Assembly: GCF_001429045.1 (NCBI RefSeq)
Contig: NZ_LMHY01000022.1
Coordinates: forward strand, 752 to 64,751
Direction: 5' to 3'
Source: Pseudomonas sp. Root71
GTDB lineage: Bacteria > Pseudomonadota > Gammaproteobacteria > Pseudomonadales > Pseudomonadaceae
Length of the DNA stretch: 64,000 nucleotides
The notes under the pieces were generated by a model that was given only the letters and a program-made list of their open reading frames with translations, did not search any database and was not told the DNA's origin. The translations under genes were made by a program, and so were the position numbers. Each line of letters begins with the position of its first letter. Positions within the stretch are counted from its first letter, which is position 1. Below, in pieces: positions 15,462 to 24,547 of the stretch.

Positions 15462-15785
15462 TTAAATCTCAGCGTCTCGCTGTCGTCGCTCGAGATAACT
15501 GATCTGACTTCGAATTACACCCGGTAATTGATGACTCATTTCTGACATTAGGTCTTTTTCACCACCGGGATGCCTCTCGTACCTAGCGCTGTAGTAGATG
15601 CCAGCGAGCGTTGCAATACGACTTGCCTTTTCGGTGATGTAGTCGTTCTCACCCTTTAGTCCAATACAAAGCTGCTGTATCGCTCGCAAAGCAGATTGGT
15701 CCTTGCCGGGCAAGTTATGACGACGAAATGCCTCTTCCAGCTTTTTCAGTATCTCAAGCAATCGTTGAGTATTTTCTATGTCCAT
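15462..15785 (-). CDS. Hypothetical protein, opposite orientation in the lysis region
   Basis: A 107-residue soluble, helical protein (IENTQRLLEILKKLEEAFRRHN at the start). It runs against the late operon and ends 9 bases from the holin stop, so it is probably a lysogenically expressed accessory gene. The start at 15785 has GGAGG about 13 bases upstream; an ATG four codons earlier is too close to that site. The frame is AT-richer than its neighbours. Function unknown. Confidence 0.6.
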   Translation of the reverse strand: MDIENTQRLLEILKKLEEAFRRHNLPGKDQSALRAIQQLCIGLKGENDYITEKASRIATLAGIYYSARYERHPGGEKDLMSEMSHQLPGVIRSQISYLERRQRDAEI

Positions 15786-15840
15786 AGAACGCCACATTCC
15801 TCCACAAGCTAAACGGATATCGCTGATATGGGTCAGCGCA

Positions 15841-15978
15841 ATGCGGGGCGATGGTAGCCCAGAAAATCCAGAACGGCTGATCAATCTTTACTTCAACGAA
15901 GATGGTGTGATCATGGCCTGCTATGACCCGCTAAATGGGCCGCCGGACAGCTACAACACTGACGTAGTAGTTCGCTAA
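15841..15978 (+). CDS. Very small phage protein
   Basis: A 45-residue frame starting MRGDGSPENPERLINLYF and containing YDPLNGPPDSY, which reads like real protein. Its TAA directly abuts the ATG of the next gene, implying coupling. The start is uncertain, since in-frame ATGs further upstream overlap the opposite-strand gene. Function unknown. Confidence 0.5.
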   Translation: MRGDGSPENPERLINLYFNEDGVIMACYDPLNGPPDSYNTDVVVR

Positions 15979-16719
15979 ATGGTCAAAATCAAGATCACGC
16001 CCGACATGCTGCCTGTGTCAGAGGCGCTGATGGAACTGGAGAAAAAGCACATTCCGCATGTGCTGGCCCTGACAGCGACCCGCTTGGCCTGGCGGGTCAA
16101 GAAGGGCGAACTGGCCGTCATGGCGCAGCGTCTTGACCGGCCAACGCGGACTACGATGAACAGCCTGTTTGTCAGAATGGCCACCAAAAGTAAGCCGGCT
16201 GAAGTCTTTTTCAAGGACTCTTGGACCTCGGGCATTCCCGCTGATACGTACCTTCAGCAGACTGTCAGAGGCGGGCCACGATCGCATAAGCGATTTGAAA
16301 AAGCGCTGATTGCGGGCGGCTTTATGAAGTCCAGTCAGTTTGCGATCCCCAATCCCAACGTGCTCGACAAGCATGGCAACGTTTCCCGAGGGACGATGAC
16401 CCGGATCTTGTCAGGCTTGGGGGCTGCAGAAACCTCACGTGGCTATCAGGCCAATGCCTCCAACAGCAAACGTAGTCAGCGCAAAGGCAACGCCAAGAAC
16501 TATTTCTCCGGCATGGTCGGGGGAACGGCTGGCGTGTGGGAGCGCAAAGAGACGGCGTTTGGTGATGCGGTCAGGCCGATGTTTGTCTTCAGCCGGAGCG
16601 CGCCGATGTACCGCACGATCTTCCCGTTCTTCAAAATCGCGAACAACATCTGCAAGGCCAATTACAGCGCTGAGTTCCACGGTGCGTTTGCCGATGCGAT
16701 GGCCACTGCCAAGCCGTGA
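15979..16719 (+). CDS. Conserved phage structural-region protein
   Basis: A 246-residue basic protein. The first half (HVLALTATRLAWRVKKGE, then RPTRTTMNSLFV and AEVFFKDSW) has the pattern of a minor virion or tail-associated family in which a helix is followed by a Pro-Thr-Arg box and A-V-F-K-D. The second half is rich in Gly, Ser and aromatics. It lies between the holin and the cos/terminase module. I do not recognise an enzyme domain, and in particular no lysozyme motif. Confidence 0.55.
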   Translation: MVKIKITPDMLPVSEALMELEKKHIPHVLALTATRLAWRVKKGELAVMAQRLDRPTRTTMNSLFVRMATKSKPAEVFFKDSWTSGIPADTYLQQTVRGGPRSHKRFEKALIAGGFMKSSQFAIPNPNVLDKHGNVSRGTMTRILSGLGAAETSRGYQANASNSKRSQRKGNAKNYFSGMVGGTAGVWERKETAFGDAVRPMFVFSRSAPMYRTIFPFFKIANNICKANYSAEFHGAFADAMATAKP

Positions 16720-16785
16720 ACATGGGCAAAAAGGCCGCTTATTGGCCGGTAATGCTTGCCTTGTTTGCCCTGGCGCGAATTTAAC

Positions 16786-16848
16786 GGGTCCTCCCGACGA
16801 GGTGGGGGGCGGGGGGTAATTCGGGCCCCGCTGCTTCGCTATATATGA
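16786..16848 (+). other. Candidate cos site
   Basis: Just upstream of the small terminase gene lies GGGTCCTCCC, a G-rich tract and a GGGCCCCGC stretch, ending in TTCGCTATATATGA at 16835-16848. In lambda the sequence TTCGCTATTTATGA stands immediately right of the cohesive-end nick site, also upstream of the small terminase gene. One mismatch in 14 at the same relative place suggests cohesive-end packaging. The exact nick positions cannot be read from this. Confidence 0.5.
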
Positions 16849-16880
16849 CCCATTTTTGAATCGAGGTTGTTGTTTAGTCC

Positions 16881-17435
16881 ATGGCCAATCCGACCATCTC
16901 TCGCGAGCCTCATTGGCTGAACAAATCGCGCATGGCTACCAGCCTCGGCATCACGACTCAGGCCTTTGATAAATGGGGCGTTCAGCCTGTTGCGAAGATC
17001 GGCCGCGACGTCTTCTACGACGTCCGTTCTGTGCTGGATAACCGGCTCAAGCATCAGGTGACAAAAGACCAACCTGTCGATGACAACGGTGATCCGATCG
17101 ATCCGCTCATTGAATACAAACAGGCGCAGCAAAAATTGCGACTGACAACTGAGCAGGCGGACGCTCAGGAAATGCGCAACAAGGTGAAGGCCAAGAAGCT
17201 GGTACCGGTTGATTTTTGCTTGTTCGCATTGTCTCGCCTGAGCGCAAAGCTCGGGTCAACCCTCGACACCGTGCACTTGAAGGTTAAGCGCAAGTGCCCC
17301 GACATCGAGGTGCGTCACCTTGAGGCGATCCAGCGCGAAGTCGCCGTGACGCGTAACGATGCGGTCGGCTTGGCTGATCTTTTGCCGGAGTTGCTTGATG
17401 AGTTTGTCGACACCTTGGATGAGGGCGCTGGTTGA
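16881..17435 (+). CDS. Terminase small subunit (Nu1-like)
   Basis: A 184-residue protein with an N-terminal winged-helix DNA-binding segment (about 15-55, SRMATSLGITTQAFDKWG) as in lambda gpNu1, a central helical region with many Gln/Lys, and a C-terminal part expected to bind the large subunit. It would recognise the cos region directly upstream. The large-subunit gene starts inside its last 38 bases. Confidence 0.85.
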   Translation: MANPTISREPHWLNKSRMATSLGITTQAFDKWGVQPVAKIGRDVFYDVRSVLDNRLKHQVTKDQPVDDNGDPIDPLIEYKQAQQKLRLTTEQADAQEMRNKVKAKKLVPVDFCLFALSRLSAKLGSTLDTVHLKVKRKCPDIEVRHLEAIQREVAVTRNDAVGLADLLPELLDEFVDTLDEGAG

Positions 17436-19479
17436 GGGTGTCCGCAAGGGACTCGCCGGTCTCTACAAAGAGCCGCCGAGAACAGCGGTTGAATGGGCCG
17501 ATGAACATTTCTATCTGTCGTCCGAGTCGTCCTATCAGGAAGGCGATTGGACGACAGCGCCTTTTCAGATCGCGATTCTTAATGCAATGGGCAACGACCT
17601 GATCCGTGAAGTCAACGTGCTGAAATCGGCGCGGGTTGGCTACACCAAAATGCTGGTGGCCAACATGGGCTACAAGGTCCAGCACAAGAAACGCAACGTC
17701 ATTGTCTGGTGCCCAACCGATGGTGACGCTGACGGCATGATGAAGCGGCACATCGAAACGATGATTCGTGATAGCCCTGTGGTGCGTGCCTTGGCGCCTT
17801 GGTATGGCGTGAAGCATCGTGATAACACGCTGGATGAAAAGCGCTTCGATAACGCCAAAATGCTGTGGTGCCTGGGTGGCACGGCGGCGAAAAACTACCG
17901 GGAGAAGAGCCCGGATGAAGTGATTTATGACGAGCTATCGAAGTTCAACGCGGACATCGAGGGCGAGGGGGCCCCGACCATTCTTGGCGACAAACGCTTG
18001 GAAGGTGCCACGTTCAAAAAGTCCATACGCGGATCGACCCCGACAACAGTGGTTGTCGCTGACGAGAATGAGGAAACCTCGGGGGAGGGCTGCCAGATCA
18101 CGCGGGCGGCCAATGATTCTCCGCACTTTTTGCGTTTCAACATCAAGTGCCCGTGCTGCGGGACTGAGCAATACCTGAAGTGGGGCGACCCAGCTACGCC
18201 GTTCGGTATCAAGTGGGCCGTGGATGAACTAGGGCAGGTGACCAAGGCCTGGTACCTGTGCGAGTCCGGCCATGGCTGTACCTTCGAATACCACGAAATG
18301 GTCGCGGCATCCGTCAACGGTCGCTATATCTGCGAGCGGACCGGTATCTGGACGTGTGACGGCATGGACTGGTTCACCGATGTGGACACTTCAATGCCTT
18401 CACCTCGTTCGGTGACTTTCCATATCTGGACGGTGTACTCGGAGTTTGTGACCTGGGCCGAAGTTGTCACGGAATGGCTCAAGATCAAGAAGGATCGGGG
18501 CAAGCTCAAAACCTTCGTCAACACCACCCTGGGCGAAGCGTGGGAAGAGGACCAAGGCGAGCAGTTGGAATGGCAACAGTTGCACGCGCGCCGGGAGATG
18601 TACCCGCAAGTGCCCGCCAAAGCAGTTGCCCTGTTCGGCGGTATTGATACCCAGGATGACCGCTATGAAGGCCGGGTCTGGGCGTTTGGCGCAGGTGAGG
18701 AAGCGTGGCTGGTCCATAAGTTCGTGCTCCAAGGTGACCCGGGCAGCATCGAGCTACGGGCCAAGGTCGGCATCGAGATCCACAAGACCTTCACCCGGGC
18801 GGATGGCACGGTGATGGGCGTCGAGCGTTGGTGTTGGGACCAAGGTGGTCACTACTGCGATGAAGTGCGAGAGGAATGCATCAAGCACGGCACCCAGTGG
18901 GTAATCCCTGTGTTCGGTGCCTCGACCTACGGTAAGCCAATAGCGACCTGGCCGCGTAAGAAAACCAAGGTCAAAGGCGGACGTGCGTATCTGGTCGAAG
19001 TGGGTACCGACAATGCCAAAGAGCTGATTTATGGCCGCCTCAAGATGCAGCCGGATGGTTCGGGTGCACCTGTGCCTGGCTGTATCCACCTGCCTGCTAA
19101 CGAGATGATTTGCGGCGAGGATGAGTTGCGGCAACTGACCGCCGAGCGCCGCAAGTGGGTGATCGTCAAACACCAGCGCGTCCAGCGCTGGGACGCCGGC
19201 GGGCGACGAAACGAAGCGCTCGATTGCCTGGTGTACGCCTTGGCGGCGTTACGCATAACGCAGCAGCGCTTTGGCATGAATCTCGACCTGCTCGCGCAGC
19301 AGTTGCCGTCAGGCACCTGGGCTGTGCCGATGAGTCACGAGCAGAAAAGCAAACCGGCCACCGTTGCCGCTCTGACACCGGCCACGGTGTCGGTACCCGA
19401 GGTAGAGCCTCAACATTCACCCGACCAGCCCGCCGAGTCGGGCGGCTGGCTTAATACAGGACAAGGCGCATGGCTATAA
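17398..19479 (+). CDS. Terminase large subunit (GpA family)
   Basis: A 693-residue DNA-packaging motor of the lambda gpA type. The ATPase P-loop-like stretch VLKSARVGYTK (about 60-70) is typical of GpA, followed by a probable Walker B region (DEVIYDELS). A C-terminal nuclease part contains acidic residues (GIDTQDD). ATG at 17398 is preceded by GGAG and overlaps the small subunit gene. Together they would cut concatemers at cos and translocate DNA into the prohead. Confidence 0.93.
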   Translation: MSLSTPWMRALVEGVRKGLAGLYKEPPRTAVEWADEHFYLSSESSYQEGDWTTAPFQIAILNAMGNDLIREVNVLKSARVGYTKMLVANMGYKVQHKKRNVIVWCPTDGDADGMMKRHIETMIRDSPVVRALAPWYGVKHRDNTLDEKRFDNAKMLWCLGGTAAKNYREKSPDEVIYDELSKFNADIEGEGAPTILGDKRLEGATFKKSIRGSTPTTVVVADENEETSGEGCQITRAANDSPHFLRFNIKCPCCGTEQYLKWGDPATPFGIKWAVDELGQVTKAWYLCESGHGCTFEYHEMVAASVNGRYICERTGIWTCDGMDWFTDVDTSMPSPRSVTFHIWTVYSEFVTWAEVVTEWLKIKKDRGKLKTFVNTTLGEAWEEDQGEQLEWQQLHARREMYPQVPAKAVALFGGIDTQDDRYEGRVWAFGAGEEAWLVHKFVLQGDPGSIELRAKVGIEIHKTFTRADGTVMGVERWCWDQGGHYCDEVREECIKHGTQWVIPVFGASTYGKPIATWPRKKTKVKGGRAYLVEVGTDNAKELIYGRLKMQPDGSGAPVPGCIHLPANEMICGEDELRQLTAERRKWVIVKHQRVQRWDAGGRRNEALDCLVYALAALRITQQRFGMNLDLLAQQLPSGTWAVPMSHEQKSKPATVAALTPATVSVPEVEPQHSPDQPAESGGWLNTGQGAWL

Positions 19480-19682
19480 CCGCTCAAGACATGGTGGACC
19501 GCTATCTGGAGGCCGAGCTGGCCATCCTGCAGGGCAAGGAGATCCTCTTTAACGGTCGCAAGCTGATCATGGATGACCTGGAAGAAATCCGCGCCGGCCG
19601 ACTGGAATGGGAGCGCCGGGTGCGAGCGCAACAGTCAGCGGCGGCGGGGCAGCCGCCGTACGCCCTGGCGACATTCCGATGA
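19470..19682 (+). CDS. Head-tail joining protein (gpW family)
   Basis: A 70-residue helical protein with YLEAELAILQGKEI and the hallmark DLEEIRAGRLEWERRV. This matches the lambda gpW family of small head-completion proteins between terminase and portal. It overlaps both neighbours by a few bases. Confidence 0.8.
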   Translation: MAITAQDMVDRYLEAELAILQGKEILFNGRKLIMDDLEEIRAGRLEWERRVRAQQSAAAGQPPYALATFR

Positions 19683-21223
19683 ACCTGCTGGATCGCGTGC
19701 TGGCCCCGGTGTTTCCGGGGCTGGTGGCTGAACGTCTGCATGCCCGTCACAAGATCATGGCCTTTGAAGCCGCGCAGATGACTCGCACGCACCAGGCCAA
19801 GAAACAATCCGCCAGCGCGGACCGCTCGCTACAACGTTCGGCGCGGTCCTTGCGCGAGCAATGCCGCAAGCTGGACGAAGACCACGACATTGTTACTGGT
19901 TTGTTCGATCGCCTGGAAGAGCGCGTGGTGGGTGGCATGGGCATCGCGGTCGAGCCGTTTCCCTTGAGCTACGCCGGGGAAGTGCATCTGGAGTTTGCGG
20001 CGCAGATCAAGGCTCGCTGGGCCGAATGGTCGTTGTGCCCGGAAACATCCGGTGAGCTGTCCCGCCCGCAGATGGAGCGGCAGGTGTGCCGAACCTGGCT
20101 GCGCGATGGCGAAGCCTTGGCGCAGAAGCTCAAGGGGCGAGTGCCCAGCTATGAGCATTTGGGCGTGGTGCCCTTCGCTTTGGAGTTGCTGGAGCCGGAT
20201 TACCTGCCGTGGGAATACAACGATGAAGCCAAGGGCATTGTGCAGGGGATCGAGCGCAATCAGTGGCGGCGAGTCCGGGCCTATCACTTGGTCAAGCATC
20301 ACCCGGGGCATGCCGCCGGTTTCCAGCTGACTTTGACCACCAAGCGCGTGCCGGTCGAACAGATGATTCACATCGCGCACCGTAAGCGCATCGGTCAAAA
20401 CCGTGGCCAACCTCTGCTACATGCGGTGCTGATTCGCTTGGCGGACATCAAGGATTACGAGGAAAGCGAACGGGTCGCCGCCCGTATCAGCGCGGCACTG
20501 GCGATGTACATCAAAAAAGGCACACCGGACGACTACACCGCCCCGTCTGCCGTGAATGGTCAGAGCGTCAGCGCCCGCAGCATTCCCATCGGTCCGGGCA
20601 TGGTGTTCGACGGCCTGCTGCCCGGCGAAGACGTCGGCATGATCGAAAGCAATCGGCCCAACCCTTTTCTCGAAGGCTTCCGCAACGGTCAGCTCAAGGC
20701 CGTGGCCGCCGGCACCCGTGGCACCTACTCCAGTGTGGCGCGCAGTTACGACGGCACCTATTCCGCACAGCGTCAGGAATTGGTCGAGGGGCAGGCGGGC
20801 TATGACCTGCTGCAGCACGAATTTATCGACTACTGGAGCCGCCCGGTCTATCGCGAATGGCTGCACATGGCGATTGCCAGCGGGGTAATCAAGGTGCCGG
20901 TCGACGTTGATCCGGAAACAGTGTTTGGCGCGATCTACCAAGGGCCGGTGATGCCTTGGATCAACCCGATCCATGAGGCCAATGCCTGGAAAATTCTGGT
21001 CGAGGCCGGCTTTTCCGATGAATCGGAAGTGGCGCGGGCGCGGCAGCGCAATCCGCAGGAACTCAAGCGTTCCCGGGCTTCGGAAATCAAAACCAACCGG
21101 GAACAGGGACTGGTCTTCAGTTCGGACTTCTATCACGAGATTTATGGACAAACGCAAACCGATGAACAGCCAAAAAAACCTGTCGTTGATGAGGCCGAGA
21201 GCCTCGATAACCCCGACGAATAA
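19679..21223 (+). CDS. Portal protein (lambda gpB family)
   Basis: A 514-residue portal with the lambda-type opening MNLLDRVLAP and the conserved SARSLREQCRKLDEDHDI and RTWLRDGEALAQ boxes. It also has a central LLHAVLIRLADIKDYEESE helix, typical of lambda portals. It forms the dodecameric DNA channel at one head vertex. The start at 19679 overlaps the gpW stop (ATGA). Length is close to lambda gpB (533). Confidence 0.92.
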   Translation: MNLLDRVLAPVFPGLVAERLHARHKIMAFEAAQMTRTHQAKKQSASADRSLQRSARSLREQCRKLDEDHDIVTGLFDRLEERVVGGMGIAVEPFPLSYAGEVHLEFAAQIKARWAEWSLCPETSGELSRPQMERQVCRTWLRDGEALAQKLKGRVPSYEHLGVVPFALELLEPDYLPWEYNDEAKGIVQGIERNQWRRVRAYHLVKHHPGHAAGFQLTLTTKRVPVEQMIHIAHRKRIGQNRGQPLLHAVLIRLADIKDYEESERVAARISAALAMYIKKGTPDDYTAPSAVNGQSVSARSIPIGPGMVFDGLLPGEDVGMIESNRPNPFLEGFRNGQLKAVAAGTRGTYSSVARSYDGTYSAQRQELVEGQAGYDLLQHEFIDYWSRPVYREWLHMAIASGVIKVPVDVDPETVFGAIYQGPVMPWINPIHEANAWKILVEAGFSDESEVARARQRNPQELKRSRASEIKTNREQGLVFSSDFYHEIYGQTQTDEQPKKPVVDEAESLDNPDE

Positions 21224-23252
21224 ACCCGGCGAAAGCTGGTACTCACTGAGCGCCGCGCTGCAACGCGGGGTGGTCGAGGTGATGCTGTATGACGAAATTG
21301 GCGCGTGGGGCATTACGGCCAAACAGTTCGCCCGCGATCTGGCCGCCATGGGCGATGTGTCTCAGATCAACCTGCACATCCACTCGCCGGGTGGTGATGT
21401 GTTTGAAGGGACCACCATGTACAACCTGCTGCGCGGCCATTCGGCCCGGGTCGTGGTGTACATCGACGGTCTCGCCGCTTCGATGGCCAGCGTGGTCGCC
21501 ATGGCCGGCGATGAAATCAACATGCCGGCCAACGCAATGATGATGATTCACAAGCCGTGGGGTGGTCAGGTCGGTGATGCCGATGCCATGCGCGAGTACG
21601 CCGATTTACTCGACAAAGTCGAGAGCACGCTGATTCAGGCGTATACGCGCAAATCAGGCAAATCGATCGAGGACATTCAGGTTTTGCTCAAGGCTGAAAC
21701 CTGGATGGATGGCAACGAAGCGGTGGCGGCCGGTTTCGCTGACAAGGTACTTGATCCGTTCAAGGCGGCCGCTCAACTCACTTCAAAACGAATGCAGGAG
21801 TTCACCAATATGCCTACCTCGGCAAAAAATCTGTTCGATCCGCGCGCTTCCGCTCCAACCCCAGCACCGGCCCCAACCCCAGCTCCTGCCCCAGCCCCGG
21901 CGGTCGATCCGGCGCCGGTCGCGCTGACCCTGGATCAGATGCGTGCCCAAGTCATGGCGGCGGACGGCGCTCGCCGCACGGCGATCAATGCTGCGTTCTG
22001 TGGCTCGCTGGTCACTAGCCACACCGAGCTGCTCAATACCTGCCTCAATGACCTGAGCTGTACGGCCGAGATGGCGCGGGAAAAATTGCTGGTCACGCTG
22101 GGCTCGGCCACCACCCCCACGGGTGGACCTAGCCACCACGGCCACATCGGCAACGGCAACCTGGTCGGCGATTCGGTGCGCGCCTCGCTGGCGGGTCGTT
22201 TGGGGCAGGCGGAAAACCAGAAAGACAATGCCTATAACCACATGAGCCTGCGCGAGCTGGCCCGCGCTTCGCTGCATGATCGCGGCATCCTGGTGGCCAC
22301 CCTTGATCCGATGGCCATGGTCGGCCTAGCGTTCACCCATGACTCCAGCGATTTCGGCAACATCCTGGTGGACAGCGCCGCCAAGTCGGTTCTGCTCGGC
22401 TGGGACGAGGCGCCGGAGACTTATCACTTGTGGACCAAAAAGGGCCGCTTGAGTGACTTCAAGGTGGCGTCCCGGGTCGGCATGGGGGCGTTTCCGAGCC
22501 TGCGTGAAGTTCGCCCAGGGGCTGAATACAAGTACATCACCACTAATGACCGTGGCGAAAAAATCCGCCTGGCCACCTACGGTGAAATGTTCAGCATCAC
22601 CCGTCAGGCGATCATCAACGATGACCTCGACCAGTTGAGCACCGTGCCTTACAACATGGGCCTGGCCGCGCGCGGCACCATCGGCGATCTGGTCTATGAC
22701 ACGCTGATCCATTCGCCGGTGATGAGCGACGGCAAAGCGCTGTTCGATGCCGAGCGCAACAACCTGTTCTCCGGTACCGGCGCCAATATGTCTATCGAGG
22801 CGCTGAGCAAAGCCAAGACCGCCATGGCTTTGCAGAAAACTCAAGTCGAGGGAGGCAAGGCCCGAACCCTGAACATTCGCCCGGCGTTTGTTCTGGTGCC
22901 GGTAGCGCTGGAAGACAAGACCAACCAGCTGATCCGCTCGGCGTCGGTGCCTGGCGTCGATACCAATGCCGGCATCGACAACCCGATCCGCAATTTCGCC
23001 ACGGTGATCGCCGAGCCACGCCTGGACGATGATTCGCCGGTTACTTGGTATGAAGCTGCCCGCCAAGGCGCTGACACCATCGAAGTTGCTTACCTGGACG
23101 GCGTTGAACAGCCCTACATGGAGCAGCAACAGGGTTTCACCATTGATGGCGTGACCAGCAAGGTGCGGATCGATGCCGGCGTCGCGGCGCTGGATTATCG
23201 CGGTCTGCACAAGTCAGTCGGTGTGGTGCCGCCTGCGAAGGCCAGCCGTTAA
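21144..23252 (+). CDS. ClpP-like prohead protease fused to major capsid protein
   Basis: A single 702-residue chain with two virion proteins. Residues about 20-215 are a ClpP-fold protease with catalytic S113 (GLAASMASV) and H136 (MIHKPW). A Pro/Ala-rich linker (about 235-260) leads into a Mu gpT-like capsid domain (about 310-690; LRELARASLHDRG, SITRQAIINDDL, FDAERNNL). The protease would cut itself from the capsid part during maturation. ATG at 21144 overlaps the portal gene by 80 bases; no strong site marks the start. Such fusions are annotated in other Pseudomonas phages. Confidence 0.88.
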   Translation: MDKRKPMNSQKNLSLMRPRASITPTNKPGESWYSLSAALQRGVVEVMLYDEIGAWGITAKQFARDLAAMGDVSQINLHIHSPGGDVFEGTTMYNLLRGHSARVVVYIDGLAASMASVVAMAGDEINMPANAMMMIHKPWGGQVGDADAMREYADLLDKVESTLIQAYTRKSGKSIEDIQVLLKAETWMDGNEAVAAGFADKVLDPFKAAAQLTSKRMQEFTNMPTSAKNLFDPRASAPTPAPAPTPAPAPAPAVDPAPVALTLDQMRAQVMAADGARRTAINAAFCGSLVTSHTELLNTCLNDLSCTAEMAREKLLVTLGSATTPTGGPSHHGHIGNGNLVGDSVRASLAGRLGQAENQKDNAYNHMSLRELARASLHDRGILVATLDPMAMVGLAFTHDSSDFGNILVDSAAKSVLLGWDEAPETYHLWTKKGRLSDFKVASRVGMGAFPSLREVRPGAEYKYITTNDRGEKIRLATYGEMFSITRQAIINDDLDQLSTVPYNMGLAARGTIGDLVYDTLIHSPVMSDGKALFDAERNNLFSGTGANMSIEALSKAKTAMALQKTQVEGGKARTLNIRPAFVLVPVALEDKTNQLIRSASVPGVDTNAGIDNPIRNFATVIAEPRLDDDSPVTWYEAARQGADTIEVAYLDGVEQPYMEQQQGFTIDGVTSKVRIDAGVAALDYRGLHKSVGVVPPAKASR

Positions 23253-23274
23253 CGGTTGAAGAGTCGCCTAAACA

Positions 23275-23301
23275 CCCCGCCGCGAGCGGGGTTTGTTGTT
23301 T
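23275..23301 (+). terminator. Hairpin between capsid and decoration genes
   Basis: CCCCGC / GCGGGG stem with a 5-base loop and a T-rich tail (TTTGTTGTTT), 20 bases before the next start. It is one of the repeated gene-boundary hairpins of the late operon. Confidence 0.6.
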
Positions 23302-23320
23302 CTGTACAGGAGAAATTCGC

Positions 23321-23641
23321 ATGTCCAAGAATTATTCGGGTCCCGGCAGCACGTTGACTTTTGTGGCGCCAGACGGTGGCGCGACGGCGGGGGTGCCGTT
23401 GGTGCTGGTGGATACGGTGGTCATCCCGATCGCCAGTGGCGTGGCGGGTGATGTACTGGTCGGCCATCTCGACGGTGTCTGGCGTCTGCCTGCCGATGCA
23501 GCGCTGCTGCAGGGGCAAAAGGTGGCCTTGCAAGCCGGCGTGCTGGTCGATCCGCTCACGGCCACCGGTGATTTGGTGCCATTCGGGAAGCTGATGAGTG
23601 CTCCCGTCGGCGGTATTGCCGAAGCGCTGTTGATCCAATGA
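23321..23641 (+). CDS. DUF2190 capsid decoration protein
   Basis: A 106-residue beta-rich protein (GSTLTFVAPDGGATAGVPLVLVDTVVIPI at the start; GHLDGVWRLPADAALLQGQKV later) that matches DUF2190, a family of capsid-stabilising decoration proteins following major capsid genes. A CAGGAGAAATT site precedes it. Its stop overlaps the next start (ATGA). Confidence 0.8.
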   Translation: MSKNYSGPGSTLTFVAPDGGATAGVPLVLVDTVVIPIASGVAGDVLVGHLDGVWRLPADAALLQGQKVALQAGVLVDPLTATGDLVPFGKLMSAPVGGIAEALLIQ

Positions 23642-24003
23642 CCACGCTGGGTCGCTTTCGTGACGTCACGGCCCGAATGGATGCAGTGTTGGTCAATCGC
23701 CTCGGCGATCGCGCCATCAAGCCGGATGGCCTGCCGCTGTCCGGTGCGTTCTTCTCGCCCTTTGTCGGTGCGGATGTCGGTGGCAAATCGAAGAGCGTGC
23801 GCCTGGGCAATGCCATCGTGACGGATAACGTTTTGGCGCCGACTTTCACGGCGCGAGTGGTGGAGGCAACGGGCATCGAGAAAGACACCTTTCTCACCAT
23901 CGATCTACCGGTGGAGCAGGGTGGTGGTCGTTACAAGGTCAGCAAGCGCGAGCCTGACGGTGCCGGCATGGTCACTTTCATACTGAGTTTGAACAATGGA
24001 TGA
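23638..24003 (+). CDS. Head-tail joining protein (FII-like)
   Basis: A 121-residue beta-rich protein (FFSPFVGADVGGKSKSVRLG; later TIDLPVEQGGGRYKVSKREPDGAG). Length, fold impression and position after the decoration gene fit the lambda gpFII/head-tail attachment family that completes the connector. It overlaps both neighbours. Confidence 0.65.
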   Translation: MTTLGRFRDVTARMDAVLVNRLGDRAIKPDGLPLSGAFFSPFVGADVGGKSKSVRLGNAIVTDNVLAPTFTARVVEATGIEKDTFLTIDLPVEQGGGRYKVSKREPDGAGMVTFILSLNNG

Positions 24004-24547
24004 GCTGACGACCTTACACAATGCGATCGAGGCGACGTTCCGCGCCGGGTTGCCGTCGGTGGTGAGCGTCGAGGCGTTCCCCGAACTGAATGCTGAAGTC
24101 GGTCTGCCGGCGGTGTTGTTCGCCCTGACGGAAATCGGCGAAGCACCCGACAACGGCAGCGGAAAAACCTCCCTGAGTGGCCGCTTTCAGGTGTGCATCA
24201 TGGTCGATTCCACCATCAGCAAAGCGGCCTTGCAGGCCGCCATTCTGGCCGCCGAGATCAGCAAGATTTTGCGCGGGCAGTATTGGGGGCTGGACTTTGT
24301 CGAAGAGGTGCAGGAGGTGCGTGCATTTCCGGACGACTCGATGCCGGAGCTGGCGCAATTTGTGGTGTGGATCGTGGAGTGGAAACAGGTGTTCCAGATT
24401 GGCGAAACCGAATGGTTATGGCCAGTCGAACCGCCGGGTTCCCTGTACTTGAACGTCGATGGCTGCACCGGTACCGGCAATGAAGATCACTACTTTCAGC
24501 CGGAGGATCTGGCATGGGATACGCCAGCGCCGAACATGACCGGATGA
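23996..24547 (+). CDS. Phage tail terminator-like protein
   Basis: A 183-residue protein opening with LTTLHNAIEATFRAGLPSV and containing GLPAVLFALTEIG and FQVCIMVDS, consistent with the alpha/beta tail-completion proteins found between head and baseplate genes in contractile-tailed phages. It would cap the tail tube where it meets the head. The gene overlaps the baseplate V gene by 34 bases. Confidence 0.6.
   Translation: MDELTTLHNAIEATFRAGLPSVVSVEAFPELNAEVGLPAVLFALTEIGEAPDNGSGKTSLSGRFQVCIMVDSTISKAALQAAILAAEISKILRGQYWGLDFVEEVQEVRAFPDDSMPELAQFVVWIVEWKQVFQIGETEWLWPVEPPGSLYLNVDGCTGTGNEDHYFQPEDLAWDTPAPNMTG

Noticed and set aside
15979..16719. An endolysin
   Set aside because: No catalytic motif of lysozymes, amidases or chitinases is visible in the sequence.
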